Source: Dehalococcoidia bacterium UBA1328 (lineage in GTDB: Bacteria; Chloroflexota; Dehalococcoidia; Lucifugimonadales; Lucifugimonadaceae). Taken from it: a stretch of DNA of 64,000 bases. The position numbers and the translations under genes are program-made. Shown here in pieces: positions 33,164 to 42,633 of this stretch (the stretch's first letter is position 1; every line of letters begins with the position of its first letter). The stretch is taken from contig DBTA01000023.1 in NCBI GenBank assembly GCA_002306815.1, forward strand, positions 1 through 64,000. The letters run 5' to 3'. The notes under the pieces are model-generated. The model did no database searches, was not told where the DNA came from, and worked only from the letters and a program-made list of their open reading frames with translations.

Positions 33164-34918
33164 TTACTTGGGTTCTCCATTGGTTTCACTTGTTTCCGCC
33201 AGATCGTAAGATTCAGATGAGGTGTCATCGTCAATGCCAACTGTCGGGCGGAAACGGACACCCGTGCGAGCGAAGCCACCTCCGATTCCAACCGCGTGAC
33301 CATCGGCTCGCCAACACGCCGCTCCAGAAAGAAGCCCACCCGGTTCGAAACGAACGATGTTCATCCCTCCCCCGATTGCATTGACGGGTGTGACTCTATG
33401 ACCTTTGGCAGAAACTTCGGCTCTAACAGATTCTGCGACGCCAACCTCGATCTCCACATCTTGCCCCTGAGTCCACACTCTAGGCGCTTCAACAGCCTCT
33501 TGAGCTGTCATCCGATGGTCGATCAGGTTCACGATCGCCTGGAACACGGAAGTGAATATCCTCACTCCGCCAGGCAAACCGACGGCGAATTCTGGAAATC
33601 CGTCTCTCAGAACGATCGTTGGCGCCATACTGCTCGTGACACGCTTGCCCGGTTGAACCGAGAGCGCCTTCCCTGGGTGAGGGTCGAACATTTGCTGCGT
33701 GTTGTTCAACAGCATGCCGGTGCCTGGAACCGTGACCTTCGAGCCAAATAGTTCGTTGATCGTCTGCGTGGCGGCGACAACATTGCCGTCAGCATCGGCA
33801 ACTGTCAGGTGCGTCGTGTGATCAGGTTCGTTCGATCCGGGATAGAGTTCGGGGGACGCTTTTTCCATATCCAGGTTGTCAATGAACTCTTCGACGTTAT
33901 GTTTAGCAATCAGTCGATCAACTGGAACTTCAACGAACTCAGGATCTCCCGTGTATCGATTTCGGTCCGCAAACGCTTTTTTCATTGCCTCAAGAAGCAA
34001 GTGGATGGAATCCGGGGTTCCGAATCCCATTTCTGCCACATCGAATTCTTCGAGTATGTTCAGCATCTCGGTGATATGCACGCCTGCGGCTGAAGGCGGA
34101 GGAGGACCGAACAGTTCGTAGCCACGATAATCGCCACGAACAGGTTTGCGGTGAACCGTCCGGTAATTAGCCAGATCATGCTTGGTGATAATCCCGCCAT
34201 TCCTACTCAAATAGTCGCAAACGATTTCACCAAGAGGACCGTGGTACAGATAATCAGGTCCGTTTTCGGCAATAGCGCTGAGTGTCCGAGAATAGTCCGA
34301 CCGATCTACATGGTCACCGGGCTGTAGCGGTGCCCCACCTGGCATGTAAGTTGCGGCAGTTGCAGGAAAGCGCTGGATGATATCCCGCATTTGGACGATC
34401 GTCTCGTGCAAGTACTCGCTCGCCTTGAAGCCCCTTTTCGCGAAACGAATCGCTGGTGCCATGACTTCCGCGAGTGACATCGTTCCCCATGCCTCAAGTG
34501 CTTCTGTCCACGCTTTAAGCGTTCCTGGAACACCGATTGCAAGATATCCAATTGAGCTAAGATCATCGGCCGACTTCAGGTATTCAGGTCCTGAATCGGC
34601 AATCGGGGTGTACATCGTCTCGGTGCACGCCGCAGGGGCGGTCGAGTATCCGTCGATCACATGGTTTTCACCGTTCGCCAGGCGTACATTCATGTGACCC
34701 GCACCGAATATTCCGACCATCATCGGCTCGACCACAGTTAGAGCAAATAGCGATGCGATCGCAGCGTCGAAGGCATTACCCCCGGCGAGCAACATTTCAG
34801 AACCGGCAGCCGAACCTAGGGGATGGTTTGTTACAACAACGCCTTTCGAGCCAGAGACCGGACGTTTTTCCGTTTGAAATGTTGTTCCCGCTTTAGATCG
34901 CCAGTTAGCTGTACTCAT
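33164..34918 (-). CDS. ggt: Gamma-glutamyltransferase / Ntn hydrolase
   Basis: A 584-residue protein. The N-terminal large subunit contains VVVTNHPLGSAAGSEMLLAGGNAFDAAIA (split: VVVTNHPLGSAAGSEML and LAGGNAFDAAIA). The self-cleavage site and nucleophile Thr lie in DHTTHLTVADADGNVV, with SSMAPTIVL and GLPGGVRIF downstream that form the small subunit. No signal peptide is obvious, so it may be cytoplasmic, unlike secreted relatives. It hydrolyses or transfers gamma-glutamyl groups. Downstream it is followed by the threonine-synthase-like gene with a two-base gap. Confidence 0.94.
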   Translation of the reverse strand: MSTANWRSKAGTTFQTEKRPVSGSKGVVVTNHPLGSAAGSEMLLAGGNAFDAAIASLFALTVVEPMMVGIFGAGHMNVRLANGENHVIDGYSTAPAACTETMYTPIADSGPEYLKSADDLSSIGYLAIGVPGTLKAWTEALEAWGTMSLAEVMAPAIRFAKRGFKASEYLHETIVQMRDIIQRFPATAATYMPGGAPLQPGDHVDRSDYSRTLSAIAENGPDYLYHGPLGEIVCDYLSRNGGIITKHDLANYRTVHRKPVRGDYRGYELFGPPPPSAAGVHITEMLNILEEFDVAEMGFGTPDSIHLLLEAMKKAFADRNRYTGDPEFVEVPVDRLIAKHNVEEFIDNLDMEKASPELYPGSNEPDHTTHLTVADADGNVVAATQTINELFGSKVTVPGTGMLLNNTQQMFDPHPGKALSVQPGKRVTSSMAPTIVLRDGFPEFAVGLPGGVRIFTSVFQAIVNLIDHRMTAQEAVEAPRVWTQGQDVEIEVGVAESVRAEVSAKGHRVTPVNAIGGGMNIVRFEPGGLLSGAACWRADGHAVGIGGGFARTGVRFRPTVGIDDDTSSESYDLAETSETNGEPK

Positions 34919-35147
34919 TCATCCCTGCTTGACTCGCTATTGGATTTTATAGTCGGCTTGAGTTGATTTCTCTCACGACAAGAATCACCGCCAGAATTCT
35001 AGACCCAGAAATTCATAGTTGGGTGGTCGGATTATTGGTCTGTTGATGTGTTGTTACTTCGCTTTTGTGGGAATAAGTTATTCGTCATAAGTTTTGCGAG
35101 GGGCAAACACGCTTGAACCGTCTGGAAAACAGCGAGGATATGAGGAT

Positions 35148-36275
35148 ATGACGATGACCGAAATGGGAACTTCTGCAGTCTGGCATGATTCCGACCAGAG
35201 CTGGGAGATGCGGGAATTACCGTTACCCGAACTGGAGGCAGACGCTATCCAGGTTCGAGTTCGAGCGACAAGCGTTTGTGGATCAGATCTACATATCTGG
35301 CGTGGTGATGGAATACCGGAGGATGCCCCGCCTCGTGAACCGTTCGTGTTTGGGCACGAAATGATGGGTGAAGTTGCAAAAATGGGCAACAAAATCACCA
35401 CAGATTCGCTTCGTCGACCACTCAAGGAAGGGGACCGAGTAGCTTTCTCCTACTTCTTCCCTTGCGCTCGGTGCTACAACTGCCTTCGAGGTGAGTTCGG
35501 TGCGTGTAAATTCCGATTAGGTCGCAAGCCCCTCGAAGAATGGCCAGTGTGCAACGGCGGATTCGCACAGTACTACTACCTCCGCAGTCCAAACTACGTT
35601 TTCAAGCTTCCGGACTCGATCAGCAATGCCGCGGCCGCCCCGATCAACTGTGCTCTGGCGCAGGTTTATGAAGCGATGCATCTTGGCGGAGTTCGACTTG
35701 GCGACAATGTTGTGGTTCAAGGTGCCGGCGGACTCGGTGTAAACGCAACGGCTGTGGCTCGGGAGTTGGGTGCTTCGAAAGTGATCGTGATTGATGGTCA
35801 AAAGCCCCGTCTCGATCTCGCAATGCAGTGCGGCGCAACCCATACGATCGATATGAACGAATATGACACCCCAGACTCACGGATTGATCGAGTTATGGAG
35901 CTGACCAACGGTATTGGTGCCGACAAGGTGATCGAGGTTGTTGGATTCCCTGCGGTTGTCGAGGAGGGACTAAAGATGGTCCGTATGCGGGGAATCTACC
36001 TCGAAGTCGGGCACATTTCTCCAAATTCGTTCGCATCGATCGACGTTTCAACAATGGTTTCTAACCAGGTGCGGTTCTACGGAATCCAGCACTACGATCC
36101 ATGGATCATCCCGAACTCCATCGACTTCCTTGAGCGAACGAAAGACAAGTACCCGCTCACCAGTGTGATCTCACACGAATTCCCGTTGGACCAGATCGAC
36201 AAAGCGTTCGAGACCGCTGAGTGGCTAGGAACACAGAAAGGCAGCGAGGTAACAAGAGCAATCGTTACCCCTTGA
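35148..36275 (+). CDS. Zinc-dependent alcohol dehydrogenase
   Basis: A 375-residue medium-chain dehydrogenase from the ATG at 35148 (GAGGAT upstream); the frame also runs back to 35094. Catalytic-zinc site CGSDLHIWRG and GHEMMGE; structural-zinc lobe CARCYNCLRGEFGAC; Rossmann motif VVQGAGGLGVNATAV and then the nucleotide-binding DG (VIDGQ). It oxidises alcohols or polyols with NAD(P). It starts the long rightward run that includes the sulfatase and glycolate oxidase genes; the sulfatase begins 53 bases later. Confidence 0.92.
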   Translation: MTMTEMGTSAVWHDSDQSWEMRELPLPELEADAIQVRVRATSVCGSDLHIWRGDGIPEDAPPREPFVFGHEMMGEVAKMGNKITTDSLRRPLKEGDRVAFSYFFPCARCYNCLRGEFGACKFRLGRKPLEEWPVCNGGFAQYYYLRSPNYVFKLPDSISNAAAAPINCALAQVYEAMHLGGVRLGDNVVVQGAGGLGVNATAVARELGASKVIVIDGQKPRLDLAMQCGATHTIDMNEYDTPDSRIDRVMELTNGIGADKVIEVVGFPAVVEEGLKMVRMRGIYLEVGHISPNSFASIDVSTMVSNQVRFYGIQHYDPWIIPNSIDFLERTKDKYPLTSVISHEFPLDQIDKAFETAEWLGTQKGSEVTRAIVTP

Positions 36276-36327
36276 TGCCGTAACCGAACTCAGAATCGTT
36301 CCAGAACCAGCCAAAAAGAGCAGAACA

Positions 36328-37743
36328 ATAACTTCGAACAAGAAACCCAACTTCCTCGTAATCATGTCCGACGAGCACGGTGCACAGTTCTCGTCGACAT
36401 ACGGACACCCAATAATCGAGACTCCCAACATGGATCGCCTCGCCGATCAAGGTGTGACATTCGACGCGAACTACTGCAACTCACCTTTGTGCATCCCGTC
36501 ACGGGCTTCGTTCATGACTGGTCAGTATGTTTCGACCAACGAGGTGTGGGACAACACAAAACCAATGGCGGTCGACAAACTGACGTGGCCGTATCTACTC
36601 CGGAATGAGGGTTACGACGCCGCTCTAAGCGGCAAGATGCACCTTGTAGGTCCCGATTCACTCCATGGCTTTGAACAGCAGTTGTCGAGGGATCCGCACA
36701 TTGAGGAACCACTCGACCACTACCGCTGGTCAGATGGCATCCCTCAAGCGACCGAAGATTGGTACGGAGTTCGGGAAGCTGATCCAGGTGTAAGCCCGAT
36801 GATCGAAGCCGATGATGCGATGGAAAAAGCGGCGGTCGATTTTCTGACCGATCCTGCTCGGCAAGAAAAACCATTTGCGCTTTGCGTCGGCTTTATAGCA
36901 CCTCACTTCCCATTCATCGTGCCAGAGCCGTACTTCTCGAAGTACTACCCCGATAACCTCGATATGCCGAAACTCCCGGAAGGTCATCTTGAAAACCTCC
37001 CTCCCTCAGCTCAACGTCTGAGAAAGATGTTCGGACTCGATGGGAATTGGACCGAAGACGAAATTGCCCGCGCCAGGGCTGCTTACTTTGGTTTGTGTAC
37101 CTACCTTGACGACAAGATCGGTCACTTGATGGATGTCCTCGAAGAACAGGGACTCGCTGAGAATACGGTGATCATTCACACCTCAGACCACGGTGACATG
37201 CTTGGGGAACACGGTCTGTGGCGAAAAATGTGCTTTTACGAGCAGTCGGCGAACGTGCCGTTGCAGATTGCATGGACTGGCAAATTCGAAGGTGGGCAGA
37301 AAGTTACGGAGGCAGTTTCAAATGTCGATGCCGTCGCGACGATTCTTGATCTTGCGGGCGTTGAACTCGACAAGTGGGATCTAGATGGTCAATCACTTGT
37401 TGACACCTTGAGCGGTGATACATCGGGACTCAATGGCTACGCAATTTCCGAGCACTTCGCTCACGGAACCGACCGCGCAATGGGAATGGTTCGTTCGGGC
37501 AAGTGGAAGCTTTGCTACGGTCATGGCGAACCGCCAGAGGTGGAGCTGTACGATCTCGAATCCGACCCAGGCGAATTTACAAATCTTGCTAACTCCCTGC
37601 AGCACTCGGAGACTCAGGAGCGGTTGCTAAAAATCCTTCTCGATCAATGGGGCGATCCTGATGAAATGACCGCACGAATTGTCAGAGATCAGGAAGATCG
37701 AGAAATAGTCCGAAACGTTACGGGTCTTGGAACCATTTTTTAG
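36328..37743 (+). CDS. Type I sulfatase, probable ATA start
   Basis: A 471-residue protein if started at the ATA at 36328. The formylglycine site is CIPSR (Cys at about 55 in that numbering), with the metal ligands MSDEHG near the start and TSDHGDMLGEHG further on. Sulfatases normally open as KPNFLVIMSDEHG, with the strand before the metal Asp; that strand is encoded upstream of the first ATG (36364) and needs a start at ATA (TSNKKPNFLVI). No ATG, GTG or TTG precedes it in frame. The enzyme would remove sulfate from a sugar or similar substrate, and needs a formylglycine-generating enzyme that is not in the window. It has no signal peptide, so its substrate should be inside the cell. Confidence 0.9.
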   Translation: MTSNKKPNFLVIMSDEHGAQFSSTYGHPIIETPNMDRLADQGVTFDANYCNSPLCIPSRASFMTGQYVSTNEVWDNTKPMAVDKLTWPYLLRNEGYDAALSGKMHLVGPDSLHGFEQQLSRDPHIEEPLDHYRWSDGIPQATEDWYGVREADPGVSPMIEADDAMEKAAVDFLTDPARQEKPFALCVGFIAPHFPFIVPEPYFSKYYPDNLDMPKLPEGHLENLPPSAQRLRKMFGLDGNWTEDEIARARAAYFGLCTYLDDKIGHLMDVLEEQGLAENTVIIHTSDHGDMLGEHGLWRKMCFYEQSANVPLQIAWTGKFEGGQKVTEAVSNVDAVATILDLAGVELDKWDLDGQSLVDTLSGDTSGLNGYAISEHFAHGTDRAMGMVRSGKWKLCYGHGEPPEVELYDLESDPGEFTNLANSLQHSETQERLLKILLDQWGDPDEMTARIVRDQEDREIVRNVTGLGTIF

Positions 37744-37781
37744 CGGTTGGTTCCGCGCCCACTAAGTGCAACAATTACTTC

Positions 37782-39284
37782 ATGTCACCCGAAACTTCGG
37801 TTAGTCCAGCCCTAATATCGGACCTTTCACAGATCGTCGGCGACCAGTATGTGATTTGGCGCTCAGGAGACCTTCTGGTCTACGAATACGACGGCTCGAT
37901 AGATAAAGCGACACCCCAAGCGGTCGTTTTACCAGCAACGGCTGAGGAAGTTGCTGAAGTCGTAAAGATCGCCAACAAACACGGCGCGTACATCGTTGCA
38001 CGCGGTGCTGGGACCAGCCTCTCGGGTGGAGCTGTGCCACTTCGAGACTCGGTAGTTATCGCTCTCACGCGACTCACCGATCTGGTGGAAGTTGATGCTG
38101 AAAACCGTGTCGCAATCGTCGAACCTGGAATGATCAACCTTCACCTTTCACAACAGGTCAGCCATCTCGGACTTTTTTACGCACCCGATCCTGCGAGTCA
38201 GAAGACCTGCACCATTGGCGGAAACATTGGTGAGAACGCAGGTGGACCGCACTGTCTCGCACTTGGCGTCACCACGAACCACGTACTCGGGCTTGAAGTG
38301 GTTCTCGCAGACGGTTCACTCACCTGGTTCGGTGGAACCGAGAGAGAGTCGACCGGCTACGATCTCCGGGGAGCGTTCGTCGGCTCGGAGGGCACCCTCG
38401 GCATTGTCACAAAAATCGCCGTTCGCCTGTTGCCAAAGCCCGAAACAACCCACACCATGCTCGCCGCCTTCACCACGATGGACGGGGCATCAAACACTGT
38501 TTCAGAAATCATCGCAGCGGGTATGGTTCCGTCAGCACTGGAAATGATGGATCGCAAGACCATCGACGCCGTCGAGCCGTTCTATCACCCGGGTTATCCC
38601 GACGAAGCCGAAGCCGTCCTTATCGTCGAGGTGGACGGACTGAAGGAAGCGGTCGAAGAGCAGACCGAAACCGTTCTCGCCATATGCAATAAGAACGGCG
38701 CAATGGAAATCCGGGAAGCTGAGGACGAAGAAACTCGCGCCAAACTCTGGGAGACAAGAAAAGGCGCTATCGGTGCATATGGAACTATCGCCCCGACCTA
38801 CTACCTCGTAGATGGCGTCGTTCCTCGAACAAAACTAAGAGAAGTTCTCCAGCAAGTCGACCAAATTGCGGCTGAACTAGATATTACGGTTGCGAACGTT
38901 TTCCATGCTGGTGATGGCAACATCCACCCTGCAATCCTGTTCAACGACCGAAATCCCGAGGAAGTGAAACAGGCGATACTCGCAGGTGCCAAGATTCTTG
39001 AAGCCTGCGTTGCGGCAGGTGGCGCGTTGTCGGGCGAACACGGAATTGGAATCGAAAAACAGGCGTACATGCCGCTCGTGTTCAACGAGGAAGATCTGAA
39101 AGCGATGGCGAGATTACGCACGGCATTTATTGGTGAATCCCCTGCTGATGCACCAATCGCCGTCCCTTCTCTCGGTGAACGATTCAATCCAGGCAAGGTA
39201 TTCCCTGGTGGTGCAGTTCATGGTGAGGCGTACGGAATAACGCCTGAGTCTTTCCGCCCCACTGGAACTCATGACTGGCAATAA
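37782..39284 (+). CDS. glcD: Glycolate oxidase subunit GlcD (FAD-linked oxidase)
   Basis: A 500-residue protein with the FAD-binding PCMH domain: VVLPATAEEVAEVVKIA, the loop GAGTSLSGGAV, IGGNIGENAGGPHCL and YDLRGAFVGSEGTLGIVT. The C-terminal VAO cap has YYLVDGVVPR, NVFHAGDGNIHPAILF and GGALSGEHGIGIEK. This is the flavin subunit of the membrane-associated glycolate (or D-lactate) oxidase; the glcE and glcF genes are 3.3 and 4.6 kb downstream on the same strand. It oxidises glycolate to glyoxylate. Confidence 0.94.
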   Translation: MSPETSVSPALISDLSQIVGDQYVIWRSGDLLVYEYDGSIDKATPQAVVLPATAEEVAEVVKIANKHGAYIVARGAGTSLSGGAVPLRDSVVIALTRLTDLVEVDAENRVAIVEPGMINLHLSQQVSHLGLFYAPDPASQKTCTIGGNIGENAGGPHCLALGVTTNHVLGLEVVLADGSLTWFGGTERESTGYDLRGAFVGSEGTLGIVTKIAVRLLPKPETTHTMLAAFTTMDGASNTVSEIIAAGMVPSALEMMDRKTIDAVEPFYHPGYPDEAEAVLIVEVDGLKEAVEEQTETVLAICNKNGAMEIREAEDEETRAKLWETRKGAIGAYGTIAPTYYLVDGVVPRTKLREVLQQVDQIAAELDITVANVFHAGDGNIHPAILFNDRNPEEVKQAILAGAKILEACVAAGGALSGEHGIGIEKQAYMPLVFNEEDLKAMARLRTAFIGESPADAPIAVPSLGERFNPGKVFPGGAVHGEAYGITPESFRPTGTHDWQ

Positions 39285-39435
39285 TTGCTGCGCAATTTGC
39301 CGCTTAGACGCCTGCAAATTCGCTAAACTATCCGCCTCTCGAACAGCCGCGTTTCCACCAACATTTTGGTGCGACCACGAAGCGCTCGTTCCAAGTTCGA
39401 ATTCAACGAGTAGAAACGAGTAGATAGGAGATCCT

Positions 39436-40491
39436 GTGCCATCAAGTTCAGGCAAAGTGCGTATTGGAATTATTGGTGTAGGCGGGTTCGCCAACACTCA
39501 CATGGAGCACTTCTCGAATCTCGACAACGTTGAAGTTGTGGCGGCGATGCGTCGCAACCCCGACGCACTTGCTGAGTTCCAAAAGGCATGGAATATCCGG
39601 CACGGCTTCACCGATCACCGCGAAATGCTTGAAATGGACGATCTCGATGCCGTCGATATCATCACTCCAACCGACTCGCACAAGCTACTGAGTCTCGACG
39701 CGATATCAACCGGCAAGCACGTTCTATGTGACAAACCTCTTGCGCTTACCGCAGCGGACTGCCGAGAGATGCTAGAAGCTGCCGAGCACGCTGGAGTCAT
39801 CCATTCAACGAACTTCAACCAGCGTGGTAATACTACAGTTGGGCGAATGAAGCGATATCTCGATCAGGATTTCGTCGGGCGAATCTACCACGCCAACTTG
39901 TGGTGGGGAATGTCGCATCAGTACGACGCACGACCCGAAACCCTATCGTGGCGATTCCAGTCGGCGCACGGCGGCGGTTCCGTATACGAACTCATCCACG
40001 TGTTCGACATGCTTCGATTCATCAATGGTGAAGTAAAAAGAGTCGTAGCTTCGTTCAACACTACAAACCCACATCGACCAACAGCCGACAACCCTGAGGG
40101 CATTGATGTCGACGTCCCAGACGTATCAGGGATTCTGTGTGAATGGGAGAACGGCGGGATGGCGGTGGTTCACACGTCGTTCGCTTCACGCGGAACAGAT
40201 CCGGATGGCAAAACTTCGGCACGGGTCGAGATTTCTGGCGAAAAGGGACGAATCACCACTGACGGTAGATACGGCATTCAAGGCGTCACCGGGCCAAACG
40301 GACCACTCACGCAACTGGAACCTGGACCCGAATATCCACAACCGTACGGAAAGTTCGTGGACGCAATACTTGCCGGTGATCAATCGATCGTTGAGACCAG
40401 TTTCTACGACGGTTTGAAGGCGGCTGAAATCGTCGATGCCGCGTACCAGTCAGTTGCGGAATCAGGCTGGATTGAACTAAGCCACGGCTAA
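39436..40491 (+). CDS. Gfo/Idh/MocA family oxidoreductase
   Basis: A 351-residue protein from a GTG preceded by AGGAG. NAD(P)-binding GVGGFANTHMEHF at the start, DLDAVDIITPTDSH and HVLCDKPLALTAADC (the family's EKP Lys, as DKP), then the alpha/beta substrate domain with a GGGSVYELIHVFDML segment. Such enzymes act on sugars or cyclitols. It lies in the glcD...glcF run, between glcD and two aldo-keto reductases, so the run probably handles a polyol or sugar and its glycolate by-product (inference). Confidence 0.92.
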   Translation: MPSSSGKVRIGIIGVGGFANTHMEHFSNLDNVEVVAAMRRNPDALAEFQKAWNIRHGFTDHREMLEMDDLDAVDIITPTDSHKLLSLDAISTGKHVLCDKPLALTAADCREMLEAAEHAGVIHSTNFNQRGNTTVGRMKRYLDQDFVGRIYHANLWWGMSHQYDARPETLSWRFQSAHGGGSVYELIHVFDMLRFINGEVKRVVASFNTTNPHRPTADNPEGIDVDVPDVSGILCEWENGGMAVVHTSFASRGTDPDGKTSARVEISGEKGRITTDGRYGIQGVTGPNGPLTQLEPGPEYPQPYGKFVDAILAGDQSIVETSFYDGLKAAEIVDAAYQSVAESGWIELSHG

Positions 40492-40527
40492 TCAAAACAT
40501 CAATTAAAAATACTCGGAGTTCCTGAC

Positions 40528-41589
40528 ATTCCTCTCGAATATGTAAAACTCGGACGGACCGGTGTAAAGGTCTCAAATATCTGCTTGGGCACCGACAACT
40601 ACGGCAACCAGTGGGGCTGCGATGAGCCAACCGCCCATCAAATCCTTGGAACCGCTCTCGATGGCGGAATCAACTTCGTCGATACATCTGACTCCTATAA
40701 CGAAGGTAGATCGGAATCGATGATTGGAAACTATCTTGACGACTCAGGTCGGCGCGATAGCGTGGTTCTCGCCACGAAGTACCGCTCTCAGGTTGGACCA
40801 GGTGTCAACGATCTCGGAGCTTCCAGATATCACATAGTTCGGGCGGTGGAAGAATCGCTACGCCGGTTGCGAACCGACCGCATAGATGTGCTCTACTGCC
40901 ACTCATGGGATGAAGAAACGCCAGTCGAAGAGACTCTTCGTGCGGTCGACGATCTCATTCATCAGGGCAAGGTTGTATACGCAGGAGCCTCGAACTTCCC
41001 AACATGGGTGTTAGCGAAAGGTCTATGGGCCTCAGACGTTCGCAATCTTTACCGTTATGAAGCAATCCAGAGCGTATTCAATATTCTCCAACCGGGACTT
41101 GGTCGAGAGATGATCCCGTTTGCCGAGAAGCACGAAGTGGCGGTCATCCCGTATTCCCCTCTCGCAAGTGGCATGCTCACCGGACAGCACGGTTCGACAG
41201 GAAAGCCCGTTGCCGGATCCAAGTTTGACATGCGTGACAATTCGAAAGGCGGAGGGCTAAAGTCTCGTTACTTCAACAAGGCAACTTTTGAGGCAGTCGA
41301 AAAGTTCACGGCAATAGCCGAGAAGCATGGACACCCAGCTATTCGTCTTGCTCTTCAGTGGGTCTCTGATTTCCCCGGAGTAACGTCGCCAATATTCGGC
41401 GCTCGTAAGCTCGAACAAATCGAAGGCGTGCTGAAAGCCTGGTCGGAATCGGCACCGCCTGAAGTTATGGCAGAAGTCCGCGCAGTTGCCGATGAGTTAG
41501 AATCCCAGGCACCAATGGCGTACCCGCCCAAATCAGGTCAAGCATTCGGAACGTTACCGACTTCAGCAGCAGCACAGGGGGCCAAGTAG
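40528..41589 (+). CDS. Aldo-keto reductase, probable ATT start
   Basis: A 353-residue protein when begun at the ATT at 40528. The next in-frame standard start is a TTG at 40585, which would delete the first beta strand (PLEYVKLGRTGVKVSNIC), a segment matching the first strand of the paralogue just downstream (MEYVRLGGTGLKVSEYC). GGAG is eight bases upstream of the ATT. Catalytic tetrad residues: Asp in FVDTSDSYNEG (Tyr in the same segment), Lys in VLATKYRS and His in YCHSWDEE. Substrate probably a keto-sugar or aldehyde. It is followed directly by the second aldo-keto reductase. Confidence 0.9.
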   Translation: MPLEYVKLGRTGVKVSNICLGTDNYGNQWGCDEPTAHQILGTALDGGINFVDTSDSYNEGRSESMIGNYLDDSGRRDSVVLATKYRSQVGPGVNDLGASRYHIVRAVEESLRRLRTDRIDVLYCHSWDEETPVEETLRAVDDLIHQGKVVYAGASNFPTWVLAKGLWASDVRNLYRYEAIQSVFNILQPGLGREMIPFAEKHEVAVIPYSPLASGMLTGQHGSTGKPVAGSKFDMRDNSKGGGLKSRYFNKATFEAVEKFTAIAEKHGHPAIRLALQWVSDFPGVTSPIFGARKLEQIEGVLKAWSESAPPEVMAEVRAVADELESQAPMAYPPKSGQAFGTLPTSAAAQGAK

Positions 41590-42633
41590 ATGGAATACGT
41601 ACGGCTCGGCGGCACCGGCCTGAAGGTTTCCGAATATTGCATTGGCGCTGACAACTTTGGTGGGCAAACCAGTGCCGAAGACTCACTCCGAATAATGTCA
41701 GCGGCGTTTGACGGTGGAGTGAACTTCATCGACACCGCGAACTCTTACTGCGATGGACTTTCCGAAGAAAACGTTGGGCGCTTCATCAAGACTCGCCGTT
41801 CAGAAGTTGTCCTGGCAACCAAAGGGAAAAGCCAGGTTGGACCAAACCCTAACGACGTTGGAGTGAACAAAAAGTACGTAATGCAGGCGATTGACGATTC
41901 GCTGAAGCGACTAGGAACCGATTACGTCGATCTGTATCAGATTCACTCACCGGATCCCACCACTCCGATCGAAGAAACTGTCGAAGCCTACAACGACATC
42001 GTTCGAACAGGTAAAGCACGATACATAGGCGTTTCTAACTTCTCTGGGCCAGAACTGGTCGAAGCTCTCTGGGCGCAAGACAAAAACGGGTTAACGAAGT
42101 TCAGTTCGGTTCAGCCCCGCTACAACCTACTGTATCGGGAGGCTGAACGAGAGTTGTTCCCGGTTTGTTTGGATCAAGGAGTGGGCGTAATGGTCTACTC
42201 GCCGCAAGCGGGAGGATTCCTTCTCGGAAAGCACCGCAACTTCACAGCTGAAATGCCACAAGGCGGACGCTATTCAGACGACTTCCGAGCTGCGAACTTC
42301 TACAAGACAACATACTGGAACGAGCAATCGTTCGATGCTATGGAGAAGTTCATCGGCGTAACCGAGAAGTACGGTGTTTCGCCAATATCACTCGCTCTCA
42401 AGTGGGTTCGATCCAACCCTGCGGTCTCTGTCTGCATTGTTGGAGCCAGAACCCTAGAACAGCTGCAACAGAACCTTGCGGCATGGGAAGAAGAAGTTCC
42501 GGCTGAAGCTATTGCTGAAGCGACCGCAATTGGTGATTACCTATGGGATAACGCTCCGTGGAAACCGCAAATGCACAACACGCCAGCGCAGCCCGTAGCC
42601 GCGACGAAGGCCGTAGGTTTAGAAGCGCTGTGA
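41590..42633 (+). CDS. Aldo-keto reductase
   Basis: A 347-residue paralogue of the preceding gene, starting at an ATG that follows the previous stop with no gap. Catalytic Asp and Tyr in IDTANSYCDG, Lys in VLATKGKS and His in YQIHSPDP; C-terminal NADP-binding part with VSVCIVGARTLEQLQQNL. It has all tetrad residues. Tandem duplication from a common ancestor is likely. Its TGA overlaps the glcE start (GTGA), so it is translated with glcE. Confidence 0.94.
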   Translation: MEYVRLGGTGLKVSEYCIGADNFGGQTSAEDSLRIMSAAFDGGVNFIDTANSYCDGLSEENVGRFIKTRRSEVVLATKGKSQVGPNPNDVGVNKKYVMQAIDDSLKRLGTDYVDLYQIHSPDPTTPIEETVEAYNDIVRTGKARYIGVSNFSGPELVEALWAQDKNGLTKFSSVQPRYNLLYREAERELFPVCLDQGVGVMVYSPQAGGFLLGKHRNFTAEMPQGGRYSDDFRAANFYKTTYWNEQSFDAMEKFIGVTEKYGVSPISLALKWVRSNPAVSVCIVGARTLEQLQQNLAAWEEEVPAEAIAEATAIGDYLWDNAPWKPQMHNTPAQPVAATKAVGLEAL

